A DNA stretch of 64,000 nucleotides, taken from contig NZ_CP143542.1 of the NCBI RefSeq assembly GCF_046237605.1, positions 1,922,001 through 1,986,000 on the forward strand, given 5' to 3'. Positions within the stretch are counted from its first letter, which is position 1, and each line of letters starts with the position of its first letter. A model generated the notes under the pieces. The model saw only the letters and a program-made list of their open reading frames with translations, ran no database searches and was not told the DNA's origin. Positions 56,174-63,719 of this stretch are shown in pieces. The stretch is from Paraperibacillus marinus (lineage in GTDB: Bacteria > Bacillota > Bacilli > Bacillales > DSM-1321). The translations under genes were made by a program, and so were the position numbers.

Positions 56174-56674
56174 ATGAGTTTGTTTGGGAACATCCTTAAG
56201 GGTGCTGGTAAACTAGCATTAAACGCAGCTTCAGAAGCTATGGCACAGTCGCAAAAGAAGATTTACCAAAATAGTTCTCAAAGTGGCCGGAAGATCGGTG
56301 GGAAATCTATAAATGAGTGGGACACACAATGGAGAAGTATAGGAATATTAAGTAATATCGACCTTACTCCATACAACAAGTATGTAGGCTTGTATAGAGC
56401 TAGACTTGGAAGTGAAATTGTATATATTGGACGTGCCATTGAATGGAATAATGGTGGATTTAGAAAGAGGTTATCAGATTACACACGAGAAAGTAACAGT
56501 GCAAGAACGCATGGATCAGGACAAAAGATGTATGAACATAGACATCAGCTGCAAATTGATTTATTGCTGGTTGGGCAAAGTGAGAATGCAGCAAAAGTTA
56601 CATCAGTGTTAGAGGGATTGATGGTAGGAAAGTATAATCCAACTTGGAATAAAGTTAAAAACTTTAATTTTTAG
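56174..56674 (+). CDS. GIY-YIG nuclease-like protein
   Basis: A 166-residue protein. After a helical N-terminus (SLFGNILKGAGKLALNAASE) the segment NKYVGLYRARLGSEIVYIGR resembles the GIY..YIG strand pair, followed by GGFRKRLSDYTRESN with the catalytic-type Arg. A Glu-containing helix near EGLMVGKYNPTWN ends with the Asn-containing YNPxxN that GIY-YIG nucleases carry. The gene has its own operator-like palindrome, AAGGTGG, and a strong terminator, and no damage, in contrast to neighbours. It could be a DNA-processing, defence or exclusion protein carried by the element; the function is unproven. Confidence 0.7.
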   Translation: MSLFGNILKGAGKLALNAASEAMAQSQKKIYQNSSQSGRKIGGKSINEWDTQWRSIGILSNIDLTPYNKYVGLYRARLGSEIVYIGRAIEWNNGGFRKRLSDYTRESNSARTHGSGQKMYEHRHQLQIDLLLVGQSENAAKVTSVLEGLMVGKYNPTWNKVKNFNF

Positions 56675-56675
56675 C

Positions 56676-56702
56676 ACACTCAAGTAGAGTGTGTTTTTTT
56701 AA
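56676..56702 (+). terminator. Terminator of the GIY-YIG gene
   Basis: AGCACACTC-AAGTA-GAGTGTGT followed by T7. Confidence 0.85.
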
Positions 56703-56812
56703 TACCCAACCTTTCTTTTCAAAAAAACTAAAAGAAGTATTCCAGCGGGCAGTTTTCCGTGAACAAACACCGGATTATTAAGTAAAATGGGGTGATTTGG
56801 GGGGTGAAGACA

Positions 56813-56929
56813 GTGGGAAGGAATCCCAAACCACTTCAATTACATGTTTTTAATGGAAATACTTCCAGGATGACTAAAGCTGAGATTGAGAAGCGGCAGG
56901 AGTTAGCTGGAGGACTGTTTAATACATGA
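56813..56929 (+). pseudogene. Phage terminase small subunit fragment (P27-like)
   Basis: GTG start, then GRNPKPLQLHVFNGNTSRMT and KAEIEKRQELAGG, the hallmark N-terminus of P27-type terminase small subunits (which read GRKPKP..L..GN.....KAEI). It ends after 38 residues where a full protein has about 110-150. Its end overlaps the gerAC 3' end by 11 bp, marking the right edge of the relic element. Confidence 0.75.
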
Positions 56930-58019
56930 TTCCAGTTCCTCGAAGCTTAAGCTCTGTTTTTACTTTAAATTGAATATGCGGGTATAGTTTATTCCATTTT
57001 TTAACTTTGTCATCTGATACTCCGAGCTTTGCTTGGTACTTAAGGCCAAAGCCCAAAGGGTCAGATCCTGTTTTTTGTATGGTTTCCAATGTGCTTTTTA
57101 CTCGTTTACTTATTACCTCAGATGCCAGCCTTTGGTCCTCCAGCAGCTCATAGTTATGGTATATCTTCTTGTCGGAGGATTCTATATATCCATCGATGCT
57201 AATATGAACGTTTACATATGGCTTTTTCTTATTCGGAGTAACGACTGTTGTCTTCGTCTTAAAACTTTCTACACTTACAAAAAATTCATTTTCTCCCTGT
57301 TTAACATTGATCTGTCCTCTTCTGTCAGTGTTAAGAAGCTCATTCAAAATCCTTGTTTCATCTCGGTTTAATTCCTTGCTTAGTCTGGAGCCTTTAAATA
57401 AAACTACCTTATTGATGACGTAAGTATCTTTTAAAGGCTGAATTACAGGCAGATATGGATCTATTCCTTCTTCTCTAAGCCGCATATAAAAGTCATTAAG
57501 TATTTCAGGTATGATGTACGGAGAGTCATTGGACGTTTCATCAAAGGACAGAATGATAGCATTTGAGGGGAGCCGTTCCGATTTGGCTTTCACTTTTATC
57601 ACCTTTTCCGCAGTTGGATCGCCCAGTGCCATATAGGCTATTCCCTGAATATCCCTTCGACGCATGAACCAGTTCAACACCTCAGCCTGGTGTTTTCGCA
57701 TAATCTCCCTGCTAAAAACCAGGACTCTGCAGTGGCCAAAATCAAAATCCTTATCAACCTTGGATTTCAGGACCCGTACCGCTTCAGCGATGGTATCTGC
57801 GTTTTCAGAAATGACCTGAAAGTTAGTTTTGCCTGGCTGAACCTGGGGGGATGGAATCGCTAATTTCAAAGAAACATGAAACGGTTTTTGTGGGTTTTTT
57901 GAGTAATCCACGCCCATGGACGTCACAAAAAAACGTTTGTCAATGTCCTTATATGCACAGCCTGATAACAAACCTACTAGTAAAGTCAAAGTACAAACGA
58001 GTACTGCTTTCATGTTCAT
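56919..58019 (-). CDS. gerAC: Spore germination receptor subunit C (Ger(x)C lipoprotein)
   Basis: A 366-residue lipoprotein: signal peptide with lipobox LVGLLSGCAY, then the GerAC N-terminal domain (RFFVTSMGVDYSKNPQKPFH) and C-terminal domain (about 200-350; VNVHISIDGYIES and LKYQAKLGVSDDKVKKWNKL). It is the membrane-anchored outer subunit of a nutrient germinant receptor in the spore inner membrane. AAGGAGGAAACAAGC precedes the ATG. It overlaps gerAB by 4 bp. Its last codons overlap the terminase fragment on the other strand. Confidence 0.92.
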   Translation of the reverse strand: MNMKAVLVCTLTLLVGLLSGCAYKDIDKRFFVTSMGVDYSKNPQKPFHVSLKLAIPSPQVQPGKTNFQVISENADTIAEAVRVLKSKVDKDFDFGHCRVLVFSREIMRKHQAEVLNWFMRRRDIQGIAYMALGDPTAEKVIKVKAKSERLPSNAIILSFDETSNDSPYIIPEILNDFYMRLREEGIDPYLPVIQPLKDTYVINKVVLFKGSRLSKELNRDETRILNELLNTDRRGQINVKQGENEFFVSVESFKTKTTVVTPNKKKPYVNVHISIDGYIESSDKKIYHNYELLEDQRLASEVISKRVKSTLETIQKTGSDPLGFGLKYQAKLGVSDDKVKKWNKLYPHIQFKVKTELKLRGTGIMY

Positions 58020-59104
58020 GCTTGTTTCCTCCTTAAGGGAAGTAAAGAAAGCGCCAATACTAGAAGAATCTCCACAGGGAGCCGCAGGTTAAACCACATT
58101 TTTGTAGCCTCGAAATAAGTTCTTTGATTGACGGTTACCTGAAAATAGACAGTCAGAAATCCTACAATCCCCAGAAAGACCAGTGTAAAAAGCCGCTTCC
58201 CTGTTTTTCTATCTTCTATTCTGAAAGCTCCTTTCATAAGCTCCAATCCCACATTCCATGTAATGATCCCAAATAGAATCGACAAGACCATAAAAATCAT
58301 AACTAAAAGAAAGCTTGTCCGTTCAATAAAACCATACTCCATTCTTAATGTATCCACAGTTACCATCCAAGGGAATACAAAATCACCAATTGATTGGATT
58401 CCTAAAAATCCAAATGGAATTAAATATGTAAAAACCAGGATTATTGTTCCTAAGGCAGGAATAATCCAGAAGTATTTAAGTATTCTACTGGCTTGAATAT
58501 GTCTGTTTATAATGACAAGGTTAATATATCCGGTAAATATATAACTGGCAGCGGCGACAGAGCTGTAGTTAGGCATCTCCCAGCTGTATTGAAGAACTCT
58601 TTTTATATGTACTGGGTAAAAATAATTACTCGTCATCGCTTTATAAATAATATAAGCAATGAATGGTGACGCTATTAGGACGGTAAATCCTGTCTTATAA
58701 ATGATAGATTCTGTCTCGCGGGTAGATCCGTATATGAGCAAAAGAACAAGAAATCCTAAAATGAATTTCAAATCCATCTCGGGATTTAAATAGAGCTTAA
58801 CTAAATAGGCAAACGAACCAATAGCCAGACTCCCAGCAGCGATCCACATTAACGATAAAAAAAGTAAAAAGGGAATCCTAATATACGCAGGCAGCAGGTC
58901 CATGAATATTTCCGGCAGGCCGTTATAGGGATATTTGCTTATTGCCTTTATAAATACATAGGACAAAATGGTCCCGATCAAAATACTTAAAGCCATTGAT
59001 GTAACTGCGCCATTGAAGCGGTTTTGAATTAAAATCAGCGGAACATTAAAAATGATGTGCACGAACATATTCAAAAAAACAATCATATAAAAATAACGCG
59101 CCAA
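58016..59104 (-). CDS. gerAB: Spore germination receptor subunit B (GerAB/YndE-type transporter-like)
   Basis: A 362-residue membrane protein of the amino acid-polyamine-cation transporter superfamily with ten hydrophobic helices. The family pattern is seen in the first helices (FNVPLILIQNRFNGAVTSM), the loop KYPYNGLPEIFMDLLPAYIR and GSTRETESIIYKTGFTVLIA. It forms the germinant-binding channel part of the Ger receptor with GerAA and GerAC. It follows gerAA immediately and overlaps gerAC, the standard A-B-C order. Confidence 0.92.
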   Translation of the reverse strand: MARYFYMIVFLNMFVHIIFNVPLILIQNRFNGAVTSMALSILIGTILSYVFIKAISKYPYNGLPEIFMDLLPAYIRIPFLLFLSLMWIAAGSLAIGSFAYLVKLYLNPEMDLKFILGFLVLLLIYGSTRETESIIYKTGFTVLIASPFIAYIIYKAMTSNYFYPVHIKRVLQYSWEMPNYSSVAAASYIFTGYINLVIINRHIQASRILKYFWIIPALGTIILVFTYLIPFGFLGIQSIGDFVFPWMVTVDTLRMEYGFIERTSFLLVMIFMVLSILFGIITWNVGLELMKGAFRIEDRKTGKRLFTLVFLGIVGFLTVYFQVTVNQRTYFEATKMWFNLRLPVEILLVLALSLLPLRRKQA

Positions 59105-60469
59105 TTACCCTTTCTCCCCCTTCGGATTTTCAGATATTTTCTCAATCCTCCTCGAGGAACCCCAATATAATCTCAAGAAAGGGGTGCCAAAGCTTCTTTT
59201 GTCAGTAAGATAACATAGTAGCAGAATAACTCCTGCTACCACACCCATTATCCCAAAGAAACTTGCGAGAAGAATCAAGGGATAGCGAGCCACCCTAATG
59301 GAAAAGCTCATTGGATTAACAGGTATCGTAAAATTAGAAATGGCGACAAATGCAGTAATGATAATCATGATGGAACTGACTAGCTGAGCCTGCTGCGCCG
59401 CCTGCCCGAGTATGAGCCCGCCAACTGTAGTTGCTGTCGGTCCAATCGCTTTAGGCAGCCTTATACTGGATTCAACCAGCATCTCTACAGCCAGCATCAT
59501 GAATGCTACTTCAAAAAAAGCGGGATATGGAACTCCTGCACGGCTTCCAGCAATAGTAGCAGCCAGCTGAGACCTGAGTACTTCAGGATTATATGAAGTA
59601 ACAGCTATATACAAGGCTGGCAGAACAAGGGTAATGAGAAGACCAATATATCTAATTGCAATCATGAGTCTGCTGGTCCAAAATGTGTGTGAAGTATCAT
59701 CCATCGAGGACATAAAATCGAAAAAAACAGCAGGGACAATAAGGGCAAAAGGAGTTCCATGCATGAGAATGATAACTTTTCCCTGTGAAAGATTTAACGC
59801 AACCCGGTCCGGCCGTTCCGTAATCATCATAATCGGAAACAAATGGTGCTTTTTCTTGGTCATGGCGTTCTCAAGCTGGCCGATCGCCTGAATCATATCC
59901 ATCTTAATTTCCGGCAGGCGCTTCTTTACATCACCTAGAACATCATGATCTACCAGCTTTTTATCATACATAAGACCAATTTGTGTTTTAGACATTGTTC
60001 CGACAGTCTGCTGTTCCATGATTAAATTTTCAGAAGGGTAACGGTTTCTTACTAAATTAATATTAGTTTTTAAGTTCTCGCATAACGCCTTTTGGGGACC
60101 GAGAACCGCCATTTCAACAGCTGAATCCTCAGGCTGATTATTTATGGATATCTTTGCATCATACGAAAAAACAGAATCCGTAGTGATGATCAAGATATCG
60201 CCCTTCATAAGCAGTGATAATAAATTGTCTCCGGTTTTAAGCTGCCTGCAGGGGGGGAGGGAGAGCAGATGCAATAAATATTTATCCTCTTTTTCACATA
60301 AAAGCAAAGGTTCAATGAGGTCTTTATTTATCTTTTTGTAGTCAATTAAGCTTTCTAAGTAGATGAGGATAATTTTTTTGCGGAAAGAATCAATATCCTG
60401 TATTTTAAAATCGCTGCTATTGCCAAGCTGCTCCTTTAAGGTGCTGACTATTTTCTGTTGGTTTGCCAT
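59105..60469 (-). CDS. gerAA: Spore germination receptor subunit A
   Basis: A 454-residue GerA-family protein. It has a soluble N-terminal half (about 1-215, including VEMAVLGPQKALCENLKTNI and NLIMEQQTVGTMSKTQIGLM), then five membrane helices with YNPEVLRSQLAATIAGSRAG, PYPAFFEVAFMM and IRLPKAIGPTATTVGGLILG, all highly typical. It is the channel-forming subunit of the nutrient receptor. At 454 residues it is slightly shorter than the usual 480-530, the difference being at the N-terminus. The operon is transcribed from 60469 downward. Confidence 0.93.
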   Translation of the reverse strand: MANQQKIVSTLKEQLGNSSDFKIQDIDSFRKKIILIYLESLIDYKKINKDLIEPLLLCEKEDKYLLHLLSLPPCRQLKTGDNLLSLLMKGDILIITTDSVFSYDAKISINNQPEDSAVEMAVLGPQKALCENLKTNINLVRNRYPSENLIMEQQTVGTMSKTQIGLMYDKKLVDHDVLGDVKKRLPEIKMDMIQAIGQLENAMTKKKHHLFPIMMITERPDRVALNLSQGKVIILMHGTPFALIVPAVFFDFMSSMDDTSHTFWTSRLMIAIRYIGLLITLVLPALYIAVTSYNPEVLRSQLAATIAGSRAGVPYPAFFEVAFMMLAVEMLVESSIRLPKAIGPTATTVGGLILGQAAQQAQLVSSIMIIITAFVAISNFTIPVNPMSFSIRVARYPLILLASFFGIMGVVAGVILLLCYLTDKRSFGTPFLRLYWGSSRRIEKISENPKGEKG

Positions 60470-60539
60470 ATCATCTTCACACCTTTAGTTCATTTCATTG
60501 CTGTAGTATTTGTAAAAATTTTATGATTTATACCAATGT

Positions 60540-60760
60540 CGGTTGGGCACAAAGGGCACTTCAATGTGCACTACTGAAGAACGATATAAAGATAGGTCTG
60601 TAGGAATAAGTCCAAATAAAAAGCTTGTGGAAGAAAAACTGGTGCCTTTCTCCACAAGCTGGGTAGGTGAGACATTTATTAACGTAGTTGGCTGTCCGGC
60701 TCTTACTTTTATGATCGCCTTTAGCTCAGTAATATGAGGAATGAATACCCGTATTTTTCC
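60540..60760. other. Interval between adhB and gerAA
   Basis: No gene can be supported. On the minus strand the frame of the alcohol dehydrogenase stays open beyond its stop codon, from about 60758 to 60530 (reading IKVRAGQPTTLINVSPTQLV among others). It has protein-like composition but only a GTG as possible start. It may be a scrap of another gene or chance. Confidence 0.3.
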
Positions 60761-61897
60761 TTATGGCTTCAGAATAACCTTAATGCAATTATCTGTTCTG
60801 GTATCAAAATATTCATAGCCTTTTTCTGCCTGATCAAGCGGAAGAACATGTGTGACCACATCACCGATATCGACTTTCCCCTGGGAAACAAGATCATAAA
60901 TAAATGGCATATAATGAATAACAGGAGCTTGACCTGTTCTTAAATTCACATTGCGCTCGAAGATGTCTCCGAGGGGGAATGCATTATAACGGCCGCCATA
61001 AACACCTGTAACCTGGATCGTGCCGCCTTTTCTGACCGCCTGGCTTGCAATCACCAGTGCACTCATCGTACCGCCCTGAAGCTTCAAGCCTGAACCGAGA
61101 TATTCCATCGGTGTCATTTTTCCGTCCATGCCTACGGCATCAATGACAACATCGGCTCCGCCCTTTGTTATTTCCTTTAAGTATTCACCTGTATTTTCAT
61201 GCTGTTCGAAGTTTACGATTTCAACCTTGTTCGTCCTTTTGGCGTGCTCTAGGCGATAGTTGATATAATCAACTGCAATGACTCTTTTTGCCCCCTTGAA
61301 CCAGGCCCATTTTTGCGCAAGAAGTCCAACCGGGCCGCAGCCAAGAATTACGACAGTGTCACCGGATTTTACACCTGCGTTATCCACTGACCAAAAGGCC
61401 GTAGAAGCAGCGTCAGCAAGCAGCACTAATTGTTCATCTGCCACTTCACAATTTTCCGGGATTTTAAAAGGAGTAAAATTCGCATAAGGCACCCTAAGAA
61501 ACTCAGCCTGACCCCCAGGATAGCCGCCCGTCAAGTCCGAGTAGCCAAAGAATCCTCCCATATCACCATTATCATTTGAATTATCGCATTGGCTCTCCAA
61601 ATGATTCTGACAGTAGAAACATTCTCCACAGGCCACATTGAATGGGATGATTACGCGATCGCCTTTTTTTACTTTGGTCACATCCGGTCCTACTTCTTCG
61701 ACAATCCCCATTGGCTCATGACCGATAATATAATCCTCTGGAAAATTCGGAATCATTCCATGTATTAAATGGAGATCCGAGCCGCAAATCGCTGAGGTAG
61801 TAATTTTCACAATAATATCGTCTTTTTTCTCAATCTTCGGATCCGGGACTTCTTTTACCCTGACATCCTTAATTCCTTGAAAGGTAACAGCTTTCAT
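60761..61897 (-). CDS. adhB: Zinc-dependent alcohol dehydrogenase (AdhB-like)
   Basis: A 378-residue medium-chain dehydrogenase. The catalytic zinc site is in TSAICGSDLHLIHG and IIGHEPMGIVEEVG. The structural zinc Cys are in CGECFYCQNHLESQC, and the NAD-binding motif is VVILGCGPVGLLAQKWA. It resembles the formaldehyde-dehydrogenase-like AdhB of B. subtilis, which sits in the yra spore-coat cluster. The two upstream coat-protein genes here reproduce that neighbourhood, so it is probably a spore-associated or sporulation-expressed enzyme. The physiological alcohol is unknown. Confidence 0.92.
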   Translation of the reverse strand: MKAVTFQGIKDVRVKEVPDPKIEKKDDIIVKITTSAICGSDLHLIHGMIPNFPEDYIIGHEPMGIVEEVGPDVTKVKKGDRVIIPFNVACGECFYCQNHLESQCDNSNDNGDMGGFFGYSDLTGGYPGGQAEFLRVPYANFTPFKIPENCEVADEQLVLLADAASTAFWSVDNAGVKSGDTVVILGCGPVGLLAQKWAWFKGAKRVIAVDYINYRLEHAKRTNKVEIVNFEQHENTGEYLKEITKGGADVVIDAVGMDGKMTPMEYLGSGLKLQGGTMSALVIASQAVRKGGTIQVTGVYGGRYNAFPLGDIFERNVNLRTGQAPVIHYMPFIYDLVSQGKVDIGDVVTHVLPLDQAEKGYEYFDTRTDNCIKVILKP

Positions 61898-61915
61898 TTC
61901 TTTTCATCCTCCCTA

Positions 61916-62284
61916 TTATTCATCACTATCTATTTGGGCCATCATTCCAAGACGAGAGGTATCCCCAGGAAACAGATCCATGCCGCCTATCATTAAAGCT
62001 CCCTTTACAGACTTAAGATCCATCTTGTATTGATCCTGCATGTTGTATGGATGCAGCCAGCCTTTTTTCATCATGAAATTGGACAATTCCTCGTGCAGGG
62101 CAAGGCCTTCTTCCATTTGGGATCTAAACGCCTCTCTTAGTTCAGGTGTAGCCGTTTCCGCCAATGCATTTGCTGCATTGCGCACGCCTGTTTTTATCGT
62201 TAACAGGAATTCCATCGCTAAAGAAGCGTCAGCAAGCTCGGGCATTCCCTCGGCATTTTCGATTTCCATATAATCATTGATCAT
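61916..62284 (-). CDS. CotF/YraF-family spore coat protein
   Basis: A 122-residue helical protein with the CotF-type pattern: ADASLAMEFLLTIKTGVRNA, ALAETATPELREAFRSQMEE, and GLALHEELSNFMMKKGWLHP with YNMQDQYKMDL. The GWLHPY motif is characteristic of the family. It is part of the spore coat. Its start overlaps the upstream small coat gene by 11 bp and adhB follows 18 bp downstream, so the three form one operon. The gene at 63145 is a divergent paralogue. Confidence 0.88.
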   Translation of the reverse strand: MINDYMEIENAEGMPELADASLAMEFLLTIKTGVRNAANALAETATPELREAFRSQMEEGLALHEELSNFMMKKGWLHPYNMQDQYKMDLKSVKGALMIGGMDLFPGDTSRLGMMAQIDSDE

Positions 62285-62504
62285 TGTAATTCACCTCATT
62301 CACCGGGTTTGGCACTTTATACAGTTCCTGCAATGACTCCAATGCCTGCATGGATTGCTGCACATCTTTTTCCATTAATGCTTTAAGATCCTGGTCAAAA
62401 ACTACCCCTGACATCATTTTGGACTTAACAACGCATGTGCTCTTAAAGTTGAGCATTTCATGCAGCTCCAGCGTTTCGTGATTTGCTAAATTTCCTGAAT
62501 CCAA
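62274..62504 (-). CDS. YraG-like small spore coat protein
   Basis: A 76-residue protein: NLANHETLELHEMLNFKSTC, VVKSKMMSGVVFDQDLKALM and EKDVQQSMQALESLQELYKV. These match the short YraG/YraE-type coat proteins that accompany CotF-type proteins. It is paralogous to the plus-strand protein at 62939 (GIHETLEMHELLTFKNTCL). It begins the yraG-yraF-adhB-type operon. The single Cys at the same place in both paralogues may matter for coat cross-linking (inference). Confidence 0.85.
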   Translation of the reverse strand: MDSGNLANHETLELHEMLNFKSTCVVKSKMMSGVVFDQDLKALMEKDVQQSMQALESLQELYKVPNPVNEVNYNDQ

Positions 62505-62582
62505 AAAGGTTCACCTCCATATTTAATAAAGCTATCTTTTCCTACATTTTTTTGTCTATACTTAAAAAAACCACTTTTTATA

Positions 62583-62622
62583 AAAAAAGCCTCAACAGGT
62601 AACTTTCATCTTGTTGAGGCTC
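62583..62622 (-). terminator. Terminator of the 40-residue gene
   Basis: AGCCTCAACA and TTGTTGAGGCT pair around a 12-base loop; on the minus strand TTTTTTT follows. Confidence 0.75.
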
Positions 62623-62644
62623 CTTTGTTTACGAAAATTTAATA

Positions 62645-62767
62645 TCATTTATTCTTGGGATTTGTGTTGTTTTTAAAGTCATTCTTACTGGGTCTTTCTT
62701 TTACTTCCCTGTTGGGATCAAAATTTTCTACATTGGCATAGCCATGTGTTCCTCTTCCGTTTGGCAT
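62645..62767 (-). CDS. 40-residue hydrophilic, possibly spore-related protein
   Basis: Encodes 40 residues starting MPNGRGTHGYANVENFDPNR and ending KNNTNPKNK, with no hydrophobic segment and a high Asn/Lys content like small spore proteins. AAAGGAG lies eight bases before ATG 62767. A good terminator follows. It stands between the two divergent coat gene pairs. I recognise no SASP family signature. Confidence 0.6.
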   Translation of the reverse strand: MPNGRGTHGYANVENFDPNREVKERPSKNDFKNNTNPKNK

Positions 62768-62938
62768 TTTCATTTCTCCTTTCAAGTGACTTAGCGTAAT
62801 CCTCTTTAATTAATGTCTATTTTTACTGAAAAAATATTTGAGGAAGTTTGTGGGAGGGAGAGTAAAATAGAGGTTTTTGCATAAAAAGAAAACAGCCGAG
62901 AGATTATAAACTAGATCATTAATCAAGGAGGAGATAAT

Positions 62939-63148
62939 ATGCAAGAAAATTTAGGGATTCATGAAACTCTGGAAATGCACGAATTACTGACTTTTAAAAA
63001 TACCTGTTTAACAAAGTCTGCTTCCATTAGTGCTCTTGTACAGGATCCTGCCTTAAAAGCGATTCTTGACCAAGACGTTACTCAATCAAAACAGGCTGTA
63101 CAGCAGCTTCAGAATTTACTTTCCCAAAACGGAGGTCAATTACAATGA
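62939..63148 (+). CDS. YraG-like small spore coat protein, second copy
   Basis: A 69-residue protein: LGIHETLEMHELLTFKNTCL, TKSASISALVQDPALKAILD and QDVTQSKQAVQQLQNLLSQN. It is a paralogue of the minus-strand protein at 62274 with the same block order and one shared Cys. AAGGAGGAGATAAT precedes the ATG. It overlaps the following CotF-type gene by 4 bp, so this pair is a divergent duplicate of the yraG-yraF pair without its own adhB. Confidence 0.87.
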   Translation: MQENLGIHETLEMHELLTFKNTCLTKSASISALVQDPALKAILDQDVTQSKQAVQQLQNLLSQNGGQLQ

Positions 63149-63444
63149 ATCAAATCGTTCAAAACCTAATGGGCATGGGAGATATAACTGACCAGGTGAT
63201 CGCATCTGATTTGCTGATCTCTGCCAAATCAGGAATTAAAAACTGTGCTTTTGCCATTACAGAGGCTGCGACTCCAGAAGTTCGTGAAGCCCTTCATCAA
63301 CAGTTAAATGATGCCATTGATCTGCACGGTAAAGTCAGCGATTACATGATAAACAGCGGATATTATCATCCTCGGAATGTAAATGAACAACTTGCAGTGG
63401 ATGCCCAAACAACAGAGACAGCGTTAAATATTCCTAAACCTTAA
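63145..63444 (+). CDS. CotF/YraF-family spore coat protein, second copy
   Basis: A 99-residue protein with the same layout as the one at 61916: VIASDLLISAKSGIKNCAFA, ITEAATPEVREALHQQLNDA, IDLHGKVSDYMINSGYYHPR. It is shorter by about 20 residues at the C-terminus. It is coupled to the gene at 62939. Both copies of the module face away from each other across a 650-bp centre. Confidence 0.88.
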   Translation: MNQIVQNLMGMGDITDQVIASDLLISAKSGIKNCAFAITEAATPEVREALHQQLNDAIDLHGKVSDYMINSGYYHPRNVNEQLAVDAQTTETALNIPKP

Positions 63445-63603
63445 AAGTTGAATAAAATACGCAGGACTATTGTAAACTGCCTAAATTAAACTGGATCATT
63501 GTCATAAAGGCGTCTATTTCCTCTTAGGATATTTGTTCTTTAGAGAAGACAGGTGTATATTTGCTAAACAACACGTATGCTGATTTTTATATGCTGGAAT
63601 ATA

Positions 63604-63635
63604 CTAATAGAGGCTGCTAATGCAGCCTCTATTAG
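63604..63635 (+). terminator. 14-bp perfect hairpin
   Basis: CTAATAGAGGCTGC-TAAT-GCAGCCTCTATTAG is a perfect stem. It is followed by TAGTATTTATAG, so it may terminate the coat pair or be a free-standing hairpin. 63445-63603 shows nothing else. Confidence 0.6.
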
Positions 63636-63719
63636 TAGTATTTATAGTACAAATTTAATGATGGGTAAAAGCGCGTAAGAAAGGGAAAATAAGAAGATAT
63701 CCCTACTAGAGGAGGCGGC

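Noticed and set aside
56690..56930. attR copy of the tRNA-Arg 3' end
   Set aside because: I searched for TTCGAATCTCTCCTGGAAC near the right edge of the relic element and found none; the edge may be deleted.
60543..60737. 64-codon plus-strand frame between adhB and gerAA
   Set aside because: No clear ribosome binding site or known family; the opposite strand looks at least as protein-like, so neither is called.
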